64,000 bases of DNA from Anoplolepis gracilipes. Taxonomy: Eukaryota > Arthropoda > Insecta > Hymenoptera > Formicidae. The position numbers and the translations under genes are program-made. Below, in pieces: positions 20,363-33,019 of this stretch (positions are counted from its first letter, which is position 1; each line of letters opens with the position of its first letter). The notes under the pieces were generated by a model. The model made no database searches and was not told the origin of the DNA. It was given only the letters and a program-made list of their open reading frames with translations. The DNA is taken from the NCBI RefSeq assembly GCF_047496725.1, contig NC_132973.1, forward strand, positions 11,170,233-11,234,232, given 5' to 3'.

Positions 20363-22103
20363 ATGTCAAAGAAGACCAACTGTAAGATGCTGGTCCATCA
20401 GGTGTCAGCTGTGTTACCGGACGACAGGCCAATAACTGCCATTAGTGTTGTCGAAGACGTAGATAAGTGTCCACCGAACTTCACAGTGGTACGAGACCGA
20501 TGTGTTTTAATATATACTTATCTATAATATGTGTAACTTATTATCGTTGAATAACTAGAGATACGGTTGCGTCTCGTTAAGGTATCGAGAACTTACGACC
20601 AGGACACCGATGCCGATCTGTGGAAAGAGAGCGGTCTGTTCATCAAGAAGAAGGGCAGATACATCTGCTTCTCGAAAACCGAGGGTCCGCCTGGTTGCGT
20701 GGTCGAAGACATCGTAGTGATTAATGAACGAGATACTCCGCCGGAAGGATACAACATGATCTCGTATACTGTGGATTCGAGTAAGTCTTTCTCTCCCTTT
20801 TTCTCTAACGTGTCGTTATATTTGTCAATAAAATATATAAATTTGTAAGCCCTTTGAAACAATAAATTGCAGGGCAGAAAGCTTGGCGGAAGAAACAAGT
20901 GTGCTATAAAATTAGAAATAAAAACTCGTGCGTGAAAGCAGTCACGGATATCATAATATGCAGTAGGATAATCCACAAGGATTCCAAGTTGGCTCCTATT
21001 GGATTTTCCGCTGCCGGGTATGTTGCTTTTAATATTGCCAATTCAGCTCAACTCTTTGCACACTCGTTTAATATTTTTATTGTAGTTATAATTTTACGTT
21101 AAAGCATTTAAACAATTTAATTATCTATATTTATCAATATTAATAATTTACAACAGAAAATAAATACAAAATAATAACTAATCTATACGATATTTCTTAA
21201 ATATATAATGTTTAAAAAATATAGAAATATAGAATATTTATATATATTATTATTAGAAAAATTCATAGAGTGCAAAGAGCTAATTGCAATATCTTGAGAT
21301 CGTAATATATTTTTATCTTCTTCTTTTCAGTGTTATAAATGGTGTTCGCGTGTGCTACAAAACCGTAGATATCATAAACGCAAATTCAGATTCGTCATAC
21401 GTTAATATAGAGTGAGTCAATATAGAGTTATTTTTTTTATATTAAGCGCCTAAGGCATATCTCAATTTCATCTTATATTTTACGATATCTCTTTCAGCTT
21501 ATTTCAAAATCCTTCCCCGAATCCTTCGAATGGATCTCCTCACAGACCAGCCCCCGAGAGGCCCCCGAAACCAAAGTTTTCGCCAAAACCACCAGTGAAC
21601 GGGATTTATCCGCAAATTGGTGGCGCAGCTAATAAGGATAATGACGAGTCCGGTGATCGAGATTACGAAGTACTGAGTATTAATGCGAGAATCAGGCCCA
21701 CAAGGCCGGCGCCCCAACCGCCCACGTCCGCCTTGCCCGTTGTTGGTTCGACGCTCGTTTACGGCACACTTCCAGGCTCGTCCGATCTCGATGGAGTTCC
21801 GTTCGCGCTTAATCCTCGTCTTATCATTAATCACTCTGCAAATGTGAGTATGATAATTCGGGGGAGTAGAGTTAGTAATTAATACTTTTTTACAATTTAT
21901 TTTCTGATATTTTCCCCGTTTCAACAGAACAAACTTCCTGTTATCAAAGTGTGGACACAAAGGGATTTGGACAGAGAAGTACGTTGTATTAAATTCTGTT
22001 TTTTGTTTTTTCTTTTTTTTACGATTATTTTGTGATAAATATAAATCTACTATGCTCTCTGTCACAGTTCTTCTACGACTTCCGTGCGGAAAGGGAGACT
22101 TGA
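20363..22103 (+). CDS. Mvb12 (homologue): Multivesicular body subunit 12 (ESCRT-I)
   Basis: Subunit of ESCRT-I, which sorts ubiquitylated cargo into endosomal vesicles. Coding exons are 20363-20488, 20582-20780, 20873-21017, 21331-21411, 21498-21843, 21928-21978 and 22068-22103 (TGA 22101-22103), total 327 residues, with matching phases at all junctions. Residues about 10-185 form the MABP region, a membrane-binding beta-prism: conserved pieces are ITAISVVEDVDKCP, GRYICFSKT, VVEDIVVINERDTPPEGY and the GVRVCYKTV strand. A proline-rich stretch follows (RPAPERPPKPKFSPKPP), then a tail with LDGVPFALNPR and FFYDFRAERE, which fits the UMA motif that links MVB12 to the ESCRT-I core. The ATG at 20363 follows a splice acceptor at 20344 with 18 bases between, so a 5' untranslated exon is expected upstream. 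AATAAA occurs at 22259-22264. No broken frames. Confidence 0.95.
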
Positions 22104-23715
22104 AGAACACGACGTTTGTGCCAAAACTAACTCTGCGAATTTTCGTGAGCGAGCTCTTCCTGCCGTTATATTCGTACACGTTTGTATCCGATATAATATT
22201 AGCCAAACAAGCGTAAATGGAGTGCCTGAACGAATGATTTATATATAACGCGCGAAAGAATAAAGATCGCACGACGCTTAAAAAAAAAAAAAAATTGGGG
22301 ATTGTGTACTACTCTTAAGAAGGAATAAGATAAACTTTTATTCGATGTACGCGTTTCTTCTTCTCACGCCCCATGTTTAAATTTTGATACCGGTGATAGC
22401 GTTGTCATATTTTTATAGACTTGCGTTATATTTTTTAGATACATAGTAGAGATTATATATGTAAAAAATATATGTACACACGCGCAAGAAATTTGTATTA
22501 TAATTAGAGATCTTTTGCGTATCTCACAAATATCGATGCTTCTAAACTATTGTGTGCACGAACAAATTGCATAACTATATTGATAGTGCTGGCGCGTTTT
22601 CACTATATATTTAGCGTTGAATACGACGATAAAAAACCTAAATGTATGGCAAAAGTGCGCACTATGAAAGCTATTTAATTTTTTCCCGTTTCATCTTCTT
22701 TGACGCGATATATGTATACTATTTTTTATACGGAAATTCGAATGTTTAGCCTGCAATTTTTTATCAAACGCCATTTTTCCTCTTTTCCTTCTTTTTTATG
22801 TTAATAAAATATATATTATAATATTTTTTATTTATATACTCACACACGTTTTTTTGTATCTGTATAATTCCACTTAAAAAACATATATGGTTGTGTATTG
22901 AAGGAAACATGTCTTCGATGTCGATGAAACGCGACGTTAGATCCTATTCTTCCAATTGAATCCTCTCATCGTTATATTCTTCAATATTAAATTCGTACCT
23001 TACGGTAAGATTCCTATCGATCATCACACATGTACGCGAACGTAATTTAAGATAGAGATACCCTGTATGTTAAACAATAGTTTTAATAAAAAGTGACGTG
23101 TGTGGGTGATCAATGAACCACCAAACATATCTTCACATTCATTAAATAAAAATCATGTAAGGTAATGAAGGATATAATACATAGTTCTCGTTTCGAGATA
23201 ACAATTTTTATAAATAAAAGTATCGTACTAAAAAAAATCGAAACATTTTTTTTCACAGATTACAAAGACTTATAAATATTTTCACAGCAGAAACAATTAA
23301 ATTAACATATTATAAACATCTTACGAGAAAGGATCAAAGTTAATCACTGCAAGTGCGACTTCAAGATCTAGAAAGGGACTCGTGTGTGTACATTTTATAG
23401 ATATTAAAAATCATACAATTTTTATAATATTATACACAATATTAGTTATTAGGCAGAAAGAGAGATTGTGTACTTTTCTACTTGATATTATTAAGGATTT
23501 TCTGTTTCCTCGATCATGATATTATTTAAAATTCCAGTTTGCGTAAAAAAACGAGAATTATTCAACGTGTATGAAAACAACGGCTAAAAAAATATTTAAT
23601 TAATCGTTAGCGAATTAAAGGCTCAGAGTCTTTTGTATTTTGCCTTTATCGGTGAGTTATCGGCCGATACAGCGGGACGAAAGATATTTTTGCCCGGCAG
23701 GACACTGGCTAGACG
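22104..23715. other. Convergent 3' region between MVB12 and the coiled-coil gene
   Basis: This contains the MVB12 3' untranslated region, with an AATAAA at 22259-22264 and further AATAAA motifs downstream (for example near 22803 and 23085), and the 3' end of the minus-strand gene. It is AT-rich and I saw no exon in it. The 257-residue minus-strand frame ending at 21499 is antisense to MVB12 exons and was not called. Confidence 0.5.
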
Positions 23716-26619
23716 TCAGACAAACGGGCCGGTCCAGTGTCTTACGTGCGTCGTCGTAGCATTGCCGGCCGTCGCTTGCACCCCGTGCCTCTCCAGAACT
23801 GCCGTAGCTTTAATTCTGCTTTTGTATTTTACATCCTTCGGTTTCAGCATGCTTTTGTGATTGCTCAGCAGTCTCGAAGGCGTGAGGATCGACTTGTTGC
23901 TGAGGCCAGTTGCCTCGAGGAAGTGATCGTATCCGCTGGTTCCGGTTTCACCGTTGCCGTTGCTACTACCGTTACAGATACCGGTAGCAGAAAGATTGTT
24001 GTCTTTGGCGACGTTCTGGTCGACGTTATTGAGCCCGTTGTAGCTTAACCTTTCGGATCCGTCGCCCTCGGGCCGATCGGGATCGTCCGACAGATCGCAT
24101 TCATCCAGATTGAACTCCTCAAAGTTTTGCCGAATGTCAAAGTCCTGGAAAGAATTATTTTAGAAATTAATTATTTTTCTCAAAATATCTTATGATGAAT
24201 CTTCCGCGAGAAATCTTACCTGATCAAGTTCACCGTGGCGTTCCTTTGGCCGAGTTCTATCTTTCGTCTGCTCTTCAGGATCGCCGATTTTGAACTCCTC
24301 GAAATGCCGAACGATGTTTGTGACTCTAGCAGTGTTTTTCGATTGGTCCCGCTCTTTTTGTCTCACTTGGAAGGACGAGCGTACGTGATTGAATCTATTC
24401 TTCCAGAATCCACCACCTTCGCGACCTTTCGTTTCTTTCGTCGAACTCCTGGTCAAACTTTTGGTCTCTTCCAGGTTCAAGTTCCTCGCCGCTTTCGACG
24501 ATACCAGTCCTAAAATGTTTTTCTTCGAAGGATCTACACCAGAGTCTTGTTGTCTCTTTTCGTCGATTAAAAATGACGGACTCGGGATCTTTTTCAAGAT
24601 TAATGTATTATTGCGAAACTGTGGCTTTGGTGGCAGTGCCGGTGGTGTTCTGGGCGGCGTCGGCGACGACATCGTTACTTCCGGCAACGATTCAATGTCT
24701 TCGTAATCCAAGTTCCTGGCAATGGTTAATCCTCGTGTGGACATTTGCAGACAAGCCTTTTCCTCAATTCTTTCCATTTTTAAGGGAGGATTATTCACTT
24801 GAGATTTTACTAAGGCCTTTTTTGCTTCTTCATCGATTTTGGGCTCGATGATAACCAGCGGAATCGCTTTGGAATCGTCCTTGGAATCATCATCCGATTC
24901 CTTTTGAACGATTCTCATGCCAAACTCGTCCTCGGCCACGTCGGTCTCGTTTTCCACTGGCTCCTCCTCTTTCGGAGAATCCTTACTGTCCACAGCGGAT
25001 TCTTCAGAGATACCCCTCTCCATCTCCGAACCTACTGATTCGATATCGGACAATCTAGCCGACTGGAAATGTACGATCCTACCACGGTGTCTGAATTGGC
25101 GCGGTACCGATAATACTGAATTTTCTTCTTCCTCCATGTCTTGTAGTAAAATTTGATTCACACACTCTAATACAGAGTTGTGATTACTATTTGGTCGGTA
25201 GGTGCTATGCCTGAACATGTCGTCATTCAATCGGTCCTCGTCAGGATCGCTATACCAATTACCGCTTGTGTCCTCTACCATCAGCTCAGGTGTCTCGATC
25301 TTTATCTCACTGCTAAAACATATTGAAAAAAGATTATTTAAAAAAAAAATTAAAAATATAAATTGTATATTTAACGGGATAAATATTTAATTAAAGTGTC
25401 GTAATAAATAAAAGATTGTTTGCAACGTACACATTATTGTTATTGTTATTGCCATGCTCATCTTTTGTCCTCAACAATTCTGTCTGCTGCAGATTCTTCT
25501 CGTTCGCTTCATTGTAGGCGTTAACGTAAATCGGTTCCTTAACATTTTCTTCTCGATTATTTATTTTTGGATCCTGGTTCTCATCTTCCGAGACAAAATT
25601 GCAGTCCATTCCATCATCCTTGCTCTCTGTCCTCGCGATGCTGACTACCTCGACTATCATATCGGAATCCTTGGATGAGATCTTTTGACCCTTCGTCCTG
25701 CGAAAGGATGCCCTTCTCTTCGTCATCATCGTCGTACCGCCCTCTTCTACCATATTCTCCTCGTTTTCGTCCGCGATCATGGTCGTTTCGTTCTCGCTGT
25801 CGGTCACTGTTGTCGGCGTATACCTGCTTGAACACTTGTTCAGGGTCGAACCAGGTGACACATCTGTACTCTCACCCTCGCAGAAACCCTCCGTGCTAAG
25901 CAACGAAGGACTACCTTCCGTCGTTGTGGTGATGATGGATGCATCTGTATTCTCGCTGCTGGTCAAACTGGCTTTGGAGATGTCACTGCCGGCAAAACTG
26001 TGCGTCTTCTTCACGCTGTTGCGATTAAGCTCGTCCAAGATCCCAGACGATGCCGGATTCAGCCGTGTGATTATCTCGCACTTCAGGCTTGCGATATCTT
26101 TGCCGATACCGCTCTCCTGCAGCGTCTCTCTCTGGAAATGATGAGTTAATTGAAAATATTGAACGTTATAGAAAATGTAGAAACTAATTGTACGCTAATT
26201 GTGTATAATTTTGTTCGAATTACATGCAGATTGTCGAGATTCTGTAGGTTTTTTTCGATATTGGCATTGACTGTCCTGGCGTCGGTGGCCATCGTCGTCC
26301 GATCACGTTTGCTCTTAATGTAGTTCTTCGTATACCGCCTCAGCATAGTAATCTCCAGCTGTTGATTTTTAATAACATTGTCCTTCTCACATAGCATCTG
26401 CCTGATTGATTTTTGCTCCTGTTTGAGTCGTGCCTCCAGGTACAGCAGCGCCCGCAATATCCTCGATAGTTGTTGATCCCGTAGAATTTTTTCCGACTCG
26501 TGACCGGTGATACGATGATCCAGCTCCTTCACTAGATCCCGGCATTTCTTCGTGGCGGCCTTTAGAGCGTCCTGCGTGCGCGCCAGTTCTTGCTTGAGCG
26601 TTCGGACCTCGGTTTCCAT
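23716..26619 (-). CDS. Large disordered protein with N-terminal coiled coil, unnamed
   Basis: Four exons join in phase: 26619-26224, 26131-25431, 25312-24220 and 24144-23716 (stop 23718-23716), total 872 residues. Residues about 1-110 are charged and heptad-like (METEVRTLKQELARTQDALK, later LYLEARLKQEQKSIRQM), indicating a coiled coil. The middle is acidic and Ser/Thr/Glu-rich, with a Pro-rich SPTPPRTPPALPPKPQF segment that looks like an SH3-binding site, and an EFGMRIVQKESDDD stretch. The end carries a compact block, GYDHFLEATGLSNKSILTPS followed by RLLSNHKSMLKPKDVKYKSR, that looks constrained, then HWTGPFV at the C-terminus. I do not recognise the family. The start is uncertain: the ATG follows a sequence (CTTTTAAAG) that could itself be an acceptor, so a further 5' coding exon is possible. 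A cytoskeletal or adaptor role would be a guess from composition only. Confidence 0.82.
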
Positions 26620-28198
26620 CTTTAAAAGATAAATTAAAAAATATTTCACACAAATGCAAAAGATCTCTGCGCGCGCGCTAAAGATTATCACTATACTAAT
26701 TGTAAGGTGGAACTTTAATGAACCTTGTTTGATTAATTTAGTCTCGATTTTTTTTTTCATTTATAAAAATATTAGGTGGTTAAATAATTTCTATTTTATA
26801 GAAATAAATTGAGTATTAAAAGAGAATTATATAAACGCTAAGAAAATTAGTCTTCTTTTTTTCTTAGAGATCTTTTTCTAAATTTCTACGTCTCACACAT
26901 ACTCTCTCTCTCTCTCTCTCGATGAATAATTTTGCACAATGTGAATAGCAACGAGACATTATTCATCATATATTGCAGGCATGAAGGATGAATGCTGTCA
27001 ACGTCTACGCAAAATCGATGAACAATGCCAGTTTTGGCCTTACTTCCCGTGAACGAAAGAGGAAGAGTCTCGGCTGAGCTGACTCGAAGAAAGGGAGACG
27101 TCCGTGTTCGTTCATCCAGATGCAGATGAGGGTCTGAGATCGGACCGACTCTAAAACCGGAAGGACTTGACCTGGCCACGAAGAACCGGTAAATCGCGTT
27201 TCATCGAACGACAGCGATTCATTGTTAGGTAAATACTTTTCAACTTGACGTCTTGACTGCCTAAGGGTAAGCGAAACGTTCGCATTTTGGGTCATGTACG
27301 ATACAATGTACAGCGAGTCCCATTGTTGTGCCAGCATCGGTTAATGAGATTTTTTGGTGAATAATCTGAATGATAATTTTAACAAAAGATTTAGACGAAT
27401 TAGAATTCGAAAGAGTTAGCGCAAATAGTTGAAAATAAGATTATAATATATACATATATATATATATACGAGATTTCAATCTCTCCATTTTTATTTATTT
27501 TTCTTTCCAGATAATTTATCGTAAATTTTAGTTTCTATGCATGTACATACGCATGCCAAATTAAAGTAAACATTTATATCTAATCAAGATAGATTATTGA
27601 ATAATGTAAATTAATGAAAATTTAAAAGTAACTTCTAAAAGTAAGGAAAAAAAATTAAATTTTTCTATTTAAAAAAATTACTAAATTATACTTGGATCTT
27701 TTTTTACGTTTTTAAAATTTTCGCAAAAAGGTATTTTCGAGATAACTTACGGTTTCCGCATGCGGCGCAAGTTACCTTTTAGAAAAGGAAATCGCGGAGC
27801 GGCACTTTCCGCTAGTCGCAATTTAACGCAGCCGATGATCTAACGGCGATGCGGCTAAAGTGCAAGCTGCAATTACGCGAGGTTTATTCGCGGCTCGATG
27901 CACGCGCGCGCCTTTCCCGTTTTACAGAGGGTTACGGATACGATATATCGACTGGAACGTAACGAGACACATTTCCCCATCTCCCGCGAATATACCCTTG
28001 CTAGATAACTCGTTCGATGTTCAGCGTCCTTAAATCGATAAGCCGTAGCTGCATCTAATTTAATAATCGCGAGATGCTAATCGCATCGCAAGCAGAACCG
28101 TTTCCTCTCGATTAACGAGCGTGCAATTTTTCAACGACTAAATCTCCGTCAAGTCTTTGAAACACGCTAGATTACTCCAAACTTTGTATTGTGGTGTT
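26620..28198. other. Upstream of the coiled-coil gene, no exon supported
   Basis: AT-rich sequence with a (CT)n run at about 26899-26920, a short TA tract near 27449-27468, and a moderately GC-rich piece at 27740-28100 that shows no recognisable coding. It could hold 5' untranslated exons of the minus-strand gene, but I could not place one. Confidence 0.4.
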
Positions 28199-28782
28199 CA
28201 GAGATGCGCATTATTTGAAATAGATGCATTTAAAATGGAAAAATAAAATGCCTAGTTTGTATTTTGCATTTAAAATATTCAAGTCTCCAAAAATCATTTT
28301 CCATTTAAAGAGTTTTTATTACTCATTTTCTATTTCAAGTGCATTTTTCTTGCAAACTCAAAAATTAATCGAGATATCAAAAATTAGTTCTAAATATTAA
28401 TAAATCAAGACATTTACGAAATACTGCGTTACACTTGTTTATTGTAAAATAAATTAAATGTTTAATAATTCAGTAATTAATTCATTACCATTATTCGTGT
28501 AAAAAAAAAAAAAAAATGGACAGTAAAATCTAATCCATTGCATAAATAGTAAGAAATATAAATAACAAGAACAAAATAAGATATTTAAATATACTAATAT
28601 TAAAAAAAAAACATTTCTATTTTAAAAACAATTTTAAAAATGCCTATTTTTCATTTCCTTTAATTTAATTGTATGCCTAACAATACAACCTATTTTTTAT
28701 TTTACATTTTTAAATAAAAATGTTCCAACTGTTTTGCATTTTCTATTTCAATGGGTTCAAATACCCATTTTGCACATCTCTG
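28199..28782. mobile_element. Non-autonomous hAT element with perfect 8-bp target duplication
   Basis: The element starts CAGAGATGCGCA and ends TGCACATCTCTG, which are inverted ends of about 12 bases with one mismatch. Further in, both arms carry the GCATTT/AAATGC-rich subterminal motif. It is bounded by the direct repeat GTGGTGTT at 28191-28198 and 28783-28790, an exact 8-bp duplication as hAT transposases make. It is 584 bp long with no transposase frame, so it is non-autonomous. The exact duplication suggests a fairly recent insertion. Confidence 0.9.
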
Positions 28783-28790
28783 GTGGTGTT

Positions 28791-29984
28791 TGAATATAAC
28801 ATATCCTTTTAACTGTTTCCGCATATCCGAATAAACTCCCATGTACCTAGACTGATCTTTTTGCATCAAAACAAAGACCTTGTTGAGACTATAAAATCTG
28901 AATGTACCGACCTATATAATTTTTTTATCGGGACTGAATCTCGCCATGGGGTCTTTCTCATATTGCCAGCCTCGCATTCTTCACGCGAAGGCGAAACAAT
29001 CGTGCGAGCTCGAAATACCTGTGCTCGCTGAAGGAGAACGCTAACGGGAGGAACCTGCACGAGGATCCTTCCGTGAAATTTTTAAGAAGCTCGGCCGCGG
29101 ACCGGCCGATTACAAGGTTACCGAGTCATCAGGACGGGAGTTTCTCAGGCTGTTGGCGCTGACCATAAATTATACGCCCCTGGCTCTAAGAGAGAACCGA
29201 ATAAAATGCTATGGAAATCTCGCGAGATGATTTTTCTTTTTCAATATATAATAATGTGAAATAAAAGTGAGACCTATTGGCACGAATAAAAATAAGAATT
29301 TTTTTATACAAACAAAAATTTACGATTTTATATATCATGTATTCTAGGAAATTGTGAATTTGGAAAAGTTATACCTACATAAATATGAATGTATAAGTAA
29401 TTAGTTTTATTCTCATTACATGATAGCATTTTCTCCATCGTGTAATAATTAATTAAGAAAGCGTAAGAAGAAATTCTCAAATATGTCAACGCATATAATT
29501 ACACATAGCATAAAAATGCGTAATAAAAATTTATATTAAATCTTAGTAATAATTTGCGATTATATTTTTATCAGGTATTTAATAGAACCGTCATGAATGT
29601 TACTATTAAATGTTACGATGAATGTTATGATTTAATAATAAAGTATATTTCAGAGACTATATAAATAAAATTTCATTTCTCTAACGAAATGAGTTTTCCT
29701 CTTATTTTAAATTTAATGCAAAAGAATTAACGTAACACGATAGTCGCGTATGATGTTATAAAGTTGAACAAGTTCTGAGAATATTCTCTACATAAACCTG
29801 TAAACTGTGATTTTTATTTCCGCTCAGTTAGAAATTTCAACGTTTATTCATAAAGTTTCATTGACGTATTTATTTCTAAAGAAAATAAATAATAAAAATA
29901 ATAATTAACAGAATCATTACTTGTCGGTCAATAATCCCTCGCGACAACTCGTTCGCTTATAACGCGGTAATGACCGTGAAAAGC
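28791..29984. other. AT-rich stretch with no gene seen
   Basis: Apart from a GC-richer part at about 28930-29200 that is open on the minus strand for 64 residues without any recognisable family, this is AT-rich sequence with nothing I can name. Confidence 0.4.
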
Positions 29985-30588
29985 TCACGCTGGCGCAAGA
30001 GAGCACCTTGAAGAGGAGGCACCATAAACAGGAAGAGCACGGATGGCACGACAGGAAGACAAGTGTGACACAACGACACACGAGTCCGTTTCCTCTCGCA
30101 ATATCGTAGAGCCAGACGCGAGAGGAAAGGTGGCCTCCGCTCGTCCTCCGATTCTTATCGTCCTCTCGACGCCCACGAGACAGAGTGCGGGTTTACGAAA
30201 ATCCACGAGCCCGTTAGTATAATATAATACGTATGGAAAAAAGTGTGCTGCGCGACTTTCTCCGTTCCCCGAGCAACGGGTTTTTCGGTTGAAGGTGCAC
30301 ACGATTGGAGGTCAAGCGAGTCGAGCCGAGACAGATCGGGGGTCGGTACAGTTATCCGCCTTTGTACGATCGAGGCAAGAGATCTCGCGCTCGATCTTGG
30401 CCGTCGATCGGTTCCGGACCCGTCGAGTGATAACGGCATAGACGAAGAGGACGGATATTAGATGTAGTGGAAGAGAGATGCTCGCTAAAGAGCGCGAGGA
30501 TTAACGCAATTTCTGCTCCGGACAAGCGGCTTGTCACTGACGTCACTGACTTCGGTGTCACGCGCGCGGCATTCGATGAATGGAAAGA

Positions 30589-30624
<36 letters not shown>

Positions 30625-30870
30625 ATGCACTTTCTCTGGCACGTTGCATACAGGCTGCATTTGTTGCGCGCGTCGCAACAGCTGCAATACACTCGCATTG
30701 TTTTGCTCGCCAACACCGGCACCATATGCAATTCCCTCCCGCTCAGAGTTGACTGCGAAACGTACAAAGACCAGCCAGGTGTCGTCGTCGAGTCGTCGAA
30801 TGACGGTCAAAGGAGGCGATACATACGGGACGTCAGTTTCCTCGCGAATTATCCGACCAAAGAATGAATT
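29985..30870. promoter_or_regulatory. CpG-rich block, possible promoter
   Basis: A GC- and CpG-rich segment about 900 bases long. Several frames stay open on both strands, as expected from composition, and none gives a recognisable protein. Its location about 3.4 kb upstream of the coiled-coil gene's first coding exon (minus strand) would suit that gene's promoter and non-coding first exon. This is an inference from composition and position. Confidence 0.3.
30586..30624. repeat. (GA)n microsatellite
   Basis: A GA run with one interruption (GACAGA) inside the CpG-rich block. The Arg-Glu or Leu-Ser repeats in overlapping frames come from it. Confidence 0.92.
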
Positions 30871-31093
30871 AATCGATATGGGAAATCATTTCCTCTGAAA
30901 TCTACATTTTCAAAAGATGAAGATTACAATGTTGCAAAATTGTTATGTTGAAACAAATTTCTCGTCATCTTTAAAAAAAATGGAGGTTTACATAACGCAG
31001 AATCTAGAAATATCTATGATTTATGCTACCAAACTCGTAGCTCGATTCCGAATCCGTTGAAACCTTATCTTAGAAGAAATACTTTAAGCTATA

Positions 31094-31623
31094 GAATAAA
31101 CTCGGGTAAGATGACCATAGTTTTTTAAAATGCAAAAAACATATTTTTATTTTTGTTATTTTTTAATAGCGTTTGGCATATTAACTTCACTGAAGCTTAA
31201 ATTACGTAATATTATTGAAATTAAAAATTTATATTGTCAAAATAGTGCAACGTAAGCATTGGCCATCTTACCCAACTTTTAAGGAAAAGATGACCATAAT
31301 ATTTATAAAAAAATAGTGAAAACGAAAATAAAAATTATAAGTCATATAACGATTTACATATCTTTGTGTCTAACGTCGATTGCGATTACGATAGCTTAAC
31401 TGTCATTTATTCGACGTTACATAACAATTTTTAGTGGACAAATGAAAAACTTTGCAGGTAGTGAAAAGTAAAAATATGATATAAGATTCACAATATCGTT
31501 ATTTCGAATAATGTATGCGCATAAACTATCGTAAATATCGATTATCTTTGGTAATGACTAAAAAAGCGCACTATGTAGCAATTATTGAAAAAATTACAGC
31601 CTAGGGCCATCCCTAGTTTACCC
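31094..31623. mobile_element. GGGTAAACT-type TIR element, copy A
   Basis: About 530 bp, same family as the elements at 39203, 51079 and 53167. The left end reads GAATAAACTCGGGTAAGATG, slightly decayed, and the right end reads CCATCCCTAGTTTACCC, its inverted partner. TA flanks both ends, as expected for a Tc1/mariner-type target site. The interior shares GCAAAAAACATA, CACTGAAGCTTAAATTACG and ACTTTGCAGGTAGT with the other copies. There is no coding capacity. Confidence 0.85.
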
Positions 31624-31799
31624 TATTTTGTTATTCGCACTTAAAAACGGACGAGTCTTTACCTTTTCAAATTCCTCCCGGTTGCACTATCTCAGGACGC
31701 TTTTTAATGTACTTGTATGAACTCGCGAAGAATTTTACATCGCTCCCGATGACGCACACCACAACGGCGCGGCCGAATTTCACCTGGTTGCGCGACAGC

Positions 31800-32219
31800 A
31801 TTCCGCGTGCTCCCGGGCTCTTCTCTCGGACCCCCTCGGGGCCCGGCGAGTCCCGAGACTAGTTTACCGAGACGTTGCGGACCCGTTTCACATTTCGCAG
31901 CGAATAAACGCATACAAGAAAAGGAGGAAGAAATCCTGAATTTGAAGAACAAATTCGCGACGACACTGGCACGTCGCGAAATCCACTCGAGGAACTTGAC
32001 GAAACGCGAGGCGCGCGCAGACAATACGAGCTTATGCCACGGGCCGACTCCGACCTCCGACTGGTCGGCGAACACTCGGTGGTTCGTCGCCGAGCCACCA
32101 GCGAACGGTGGAGAAGGGAGACTGTTGCCACTCAGGCTCGGATTTTCAAAGCCAGAGCTCGATTTCTTTGTACGTGTAACTCCAAGTCTATAACTGAAGT
32201 GGAGATTTGTGCCGAGTAG
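31800..32219. other. GC-rich block with several long open frames, coding status unclear
   Basis: In this block one minus frame (31704-32288) and two plus frames (31807-32193, and another open from about 31909 to 32219) stay open together. The second plus frame reads charged peptide such as PEFEEQIRDDTGTS and NPLEELDETRGARRQYEL, which looks more protein-like than the others. The first includes RIQEKEEEILNLKNKFA, which is coil-like. An acceptor-like CATTTCGCAG precedes both and a donor-like GTACGT lies near 32168. I recognise no family, and composition alone may explain the open frames. Confidence 0.2.
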
Positions 32220-33019
32220 GAGATACGTGTGATAACAAAATTTTGTTTCTCTAAATGGAAAAGCTTTTCTCTCTTCGAACTTTTCCAAATATACGACCTT
32301 AAAACACGACTCAAAAGTGTATAAAAGTATTTATGCCAATATTATACACATGTAGATAATGGAGACAAGAGAAGATATTACGTTATTATTTTCATTACAT
32401 AAAAAAAAAAATAATAAATTATCGTAAGCAAATACAATAAAAGCAAGTTGACAAAATCGAAACATATAAGACTAAATATATAATATAAGAATAAATTACA
32501 AATATATTAAATTAATACGTACAAGTTGTGAAATATAAGACTAAATTGCAGAAATTATTTAACGTTATCGCATAAATAATTTTCTCCTCGCATTACATTT
32601 CGCGGAATATCCCGATTGTATTTCGCAGAGAAATTGAAAAATTAAACATTAATTGACAAATCCAACCCTGGACCAAGTTGGCAGGCGGGGAGAAAAGAGA
32701 AAGTAAGAAAAGCAGGTATAGGGAGAAGGAAAGAAAAAGATGCAAAGTCTGCCCCACGTAGTGCAAGCGCGTGTGTGTATGTGCGTCTTACGCGGTCGGC
32801 CCATCGTGCCCAGACGGAAACAGGTAGGACCACCGATGAGACCGCCGTATACGTAATGTAAACGTGAGCGAAACGTGTCCCTTCTCGGATAAAATGCGAA
32901 ACGCCAGAGCTTCGTGGTTTCGCTCAGCTGACTTGGTTTAACACTTTGCATCCTTTGTTCGAACATGTTTTTTTATCCCGATCAATGTTTTGACAATTAC
33001 CTCACGAATTAAAAAGATC
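32220..33019. other. Non-coding spacer before the tandem array
   Basis: AT-rich to about 32640, then a GC-richer purine-rich piece to about 32960. Minus-strand frames there (63 and 105 residues) show no recognisable family. Confidence 0.4.

Noticed and set aside
21499..22272. 257-residue minus-strand open frame
   Set aside because: It lies antisense to MVB12 exons 5-7 and crosses their introns; the plus-strand exons have family motifs and consistent splicing.
25614..25899. Open frames overlapping the second exon of the coiled-coil gene
   Set aside because: They are out-of-frame readings of an exon that is already phase-consistent with its neighbours.
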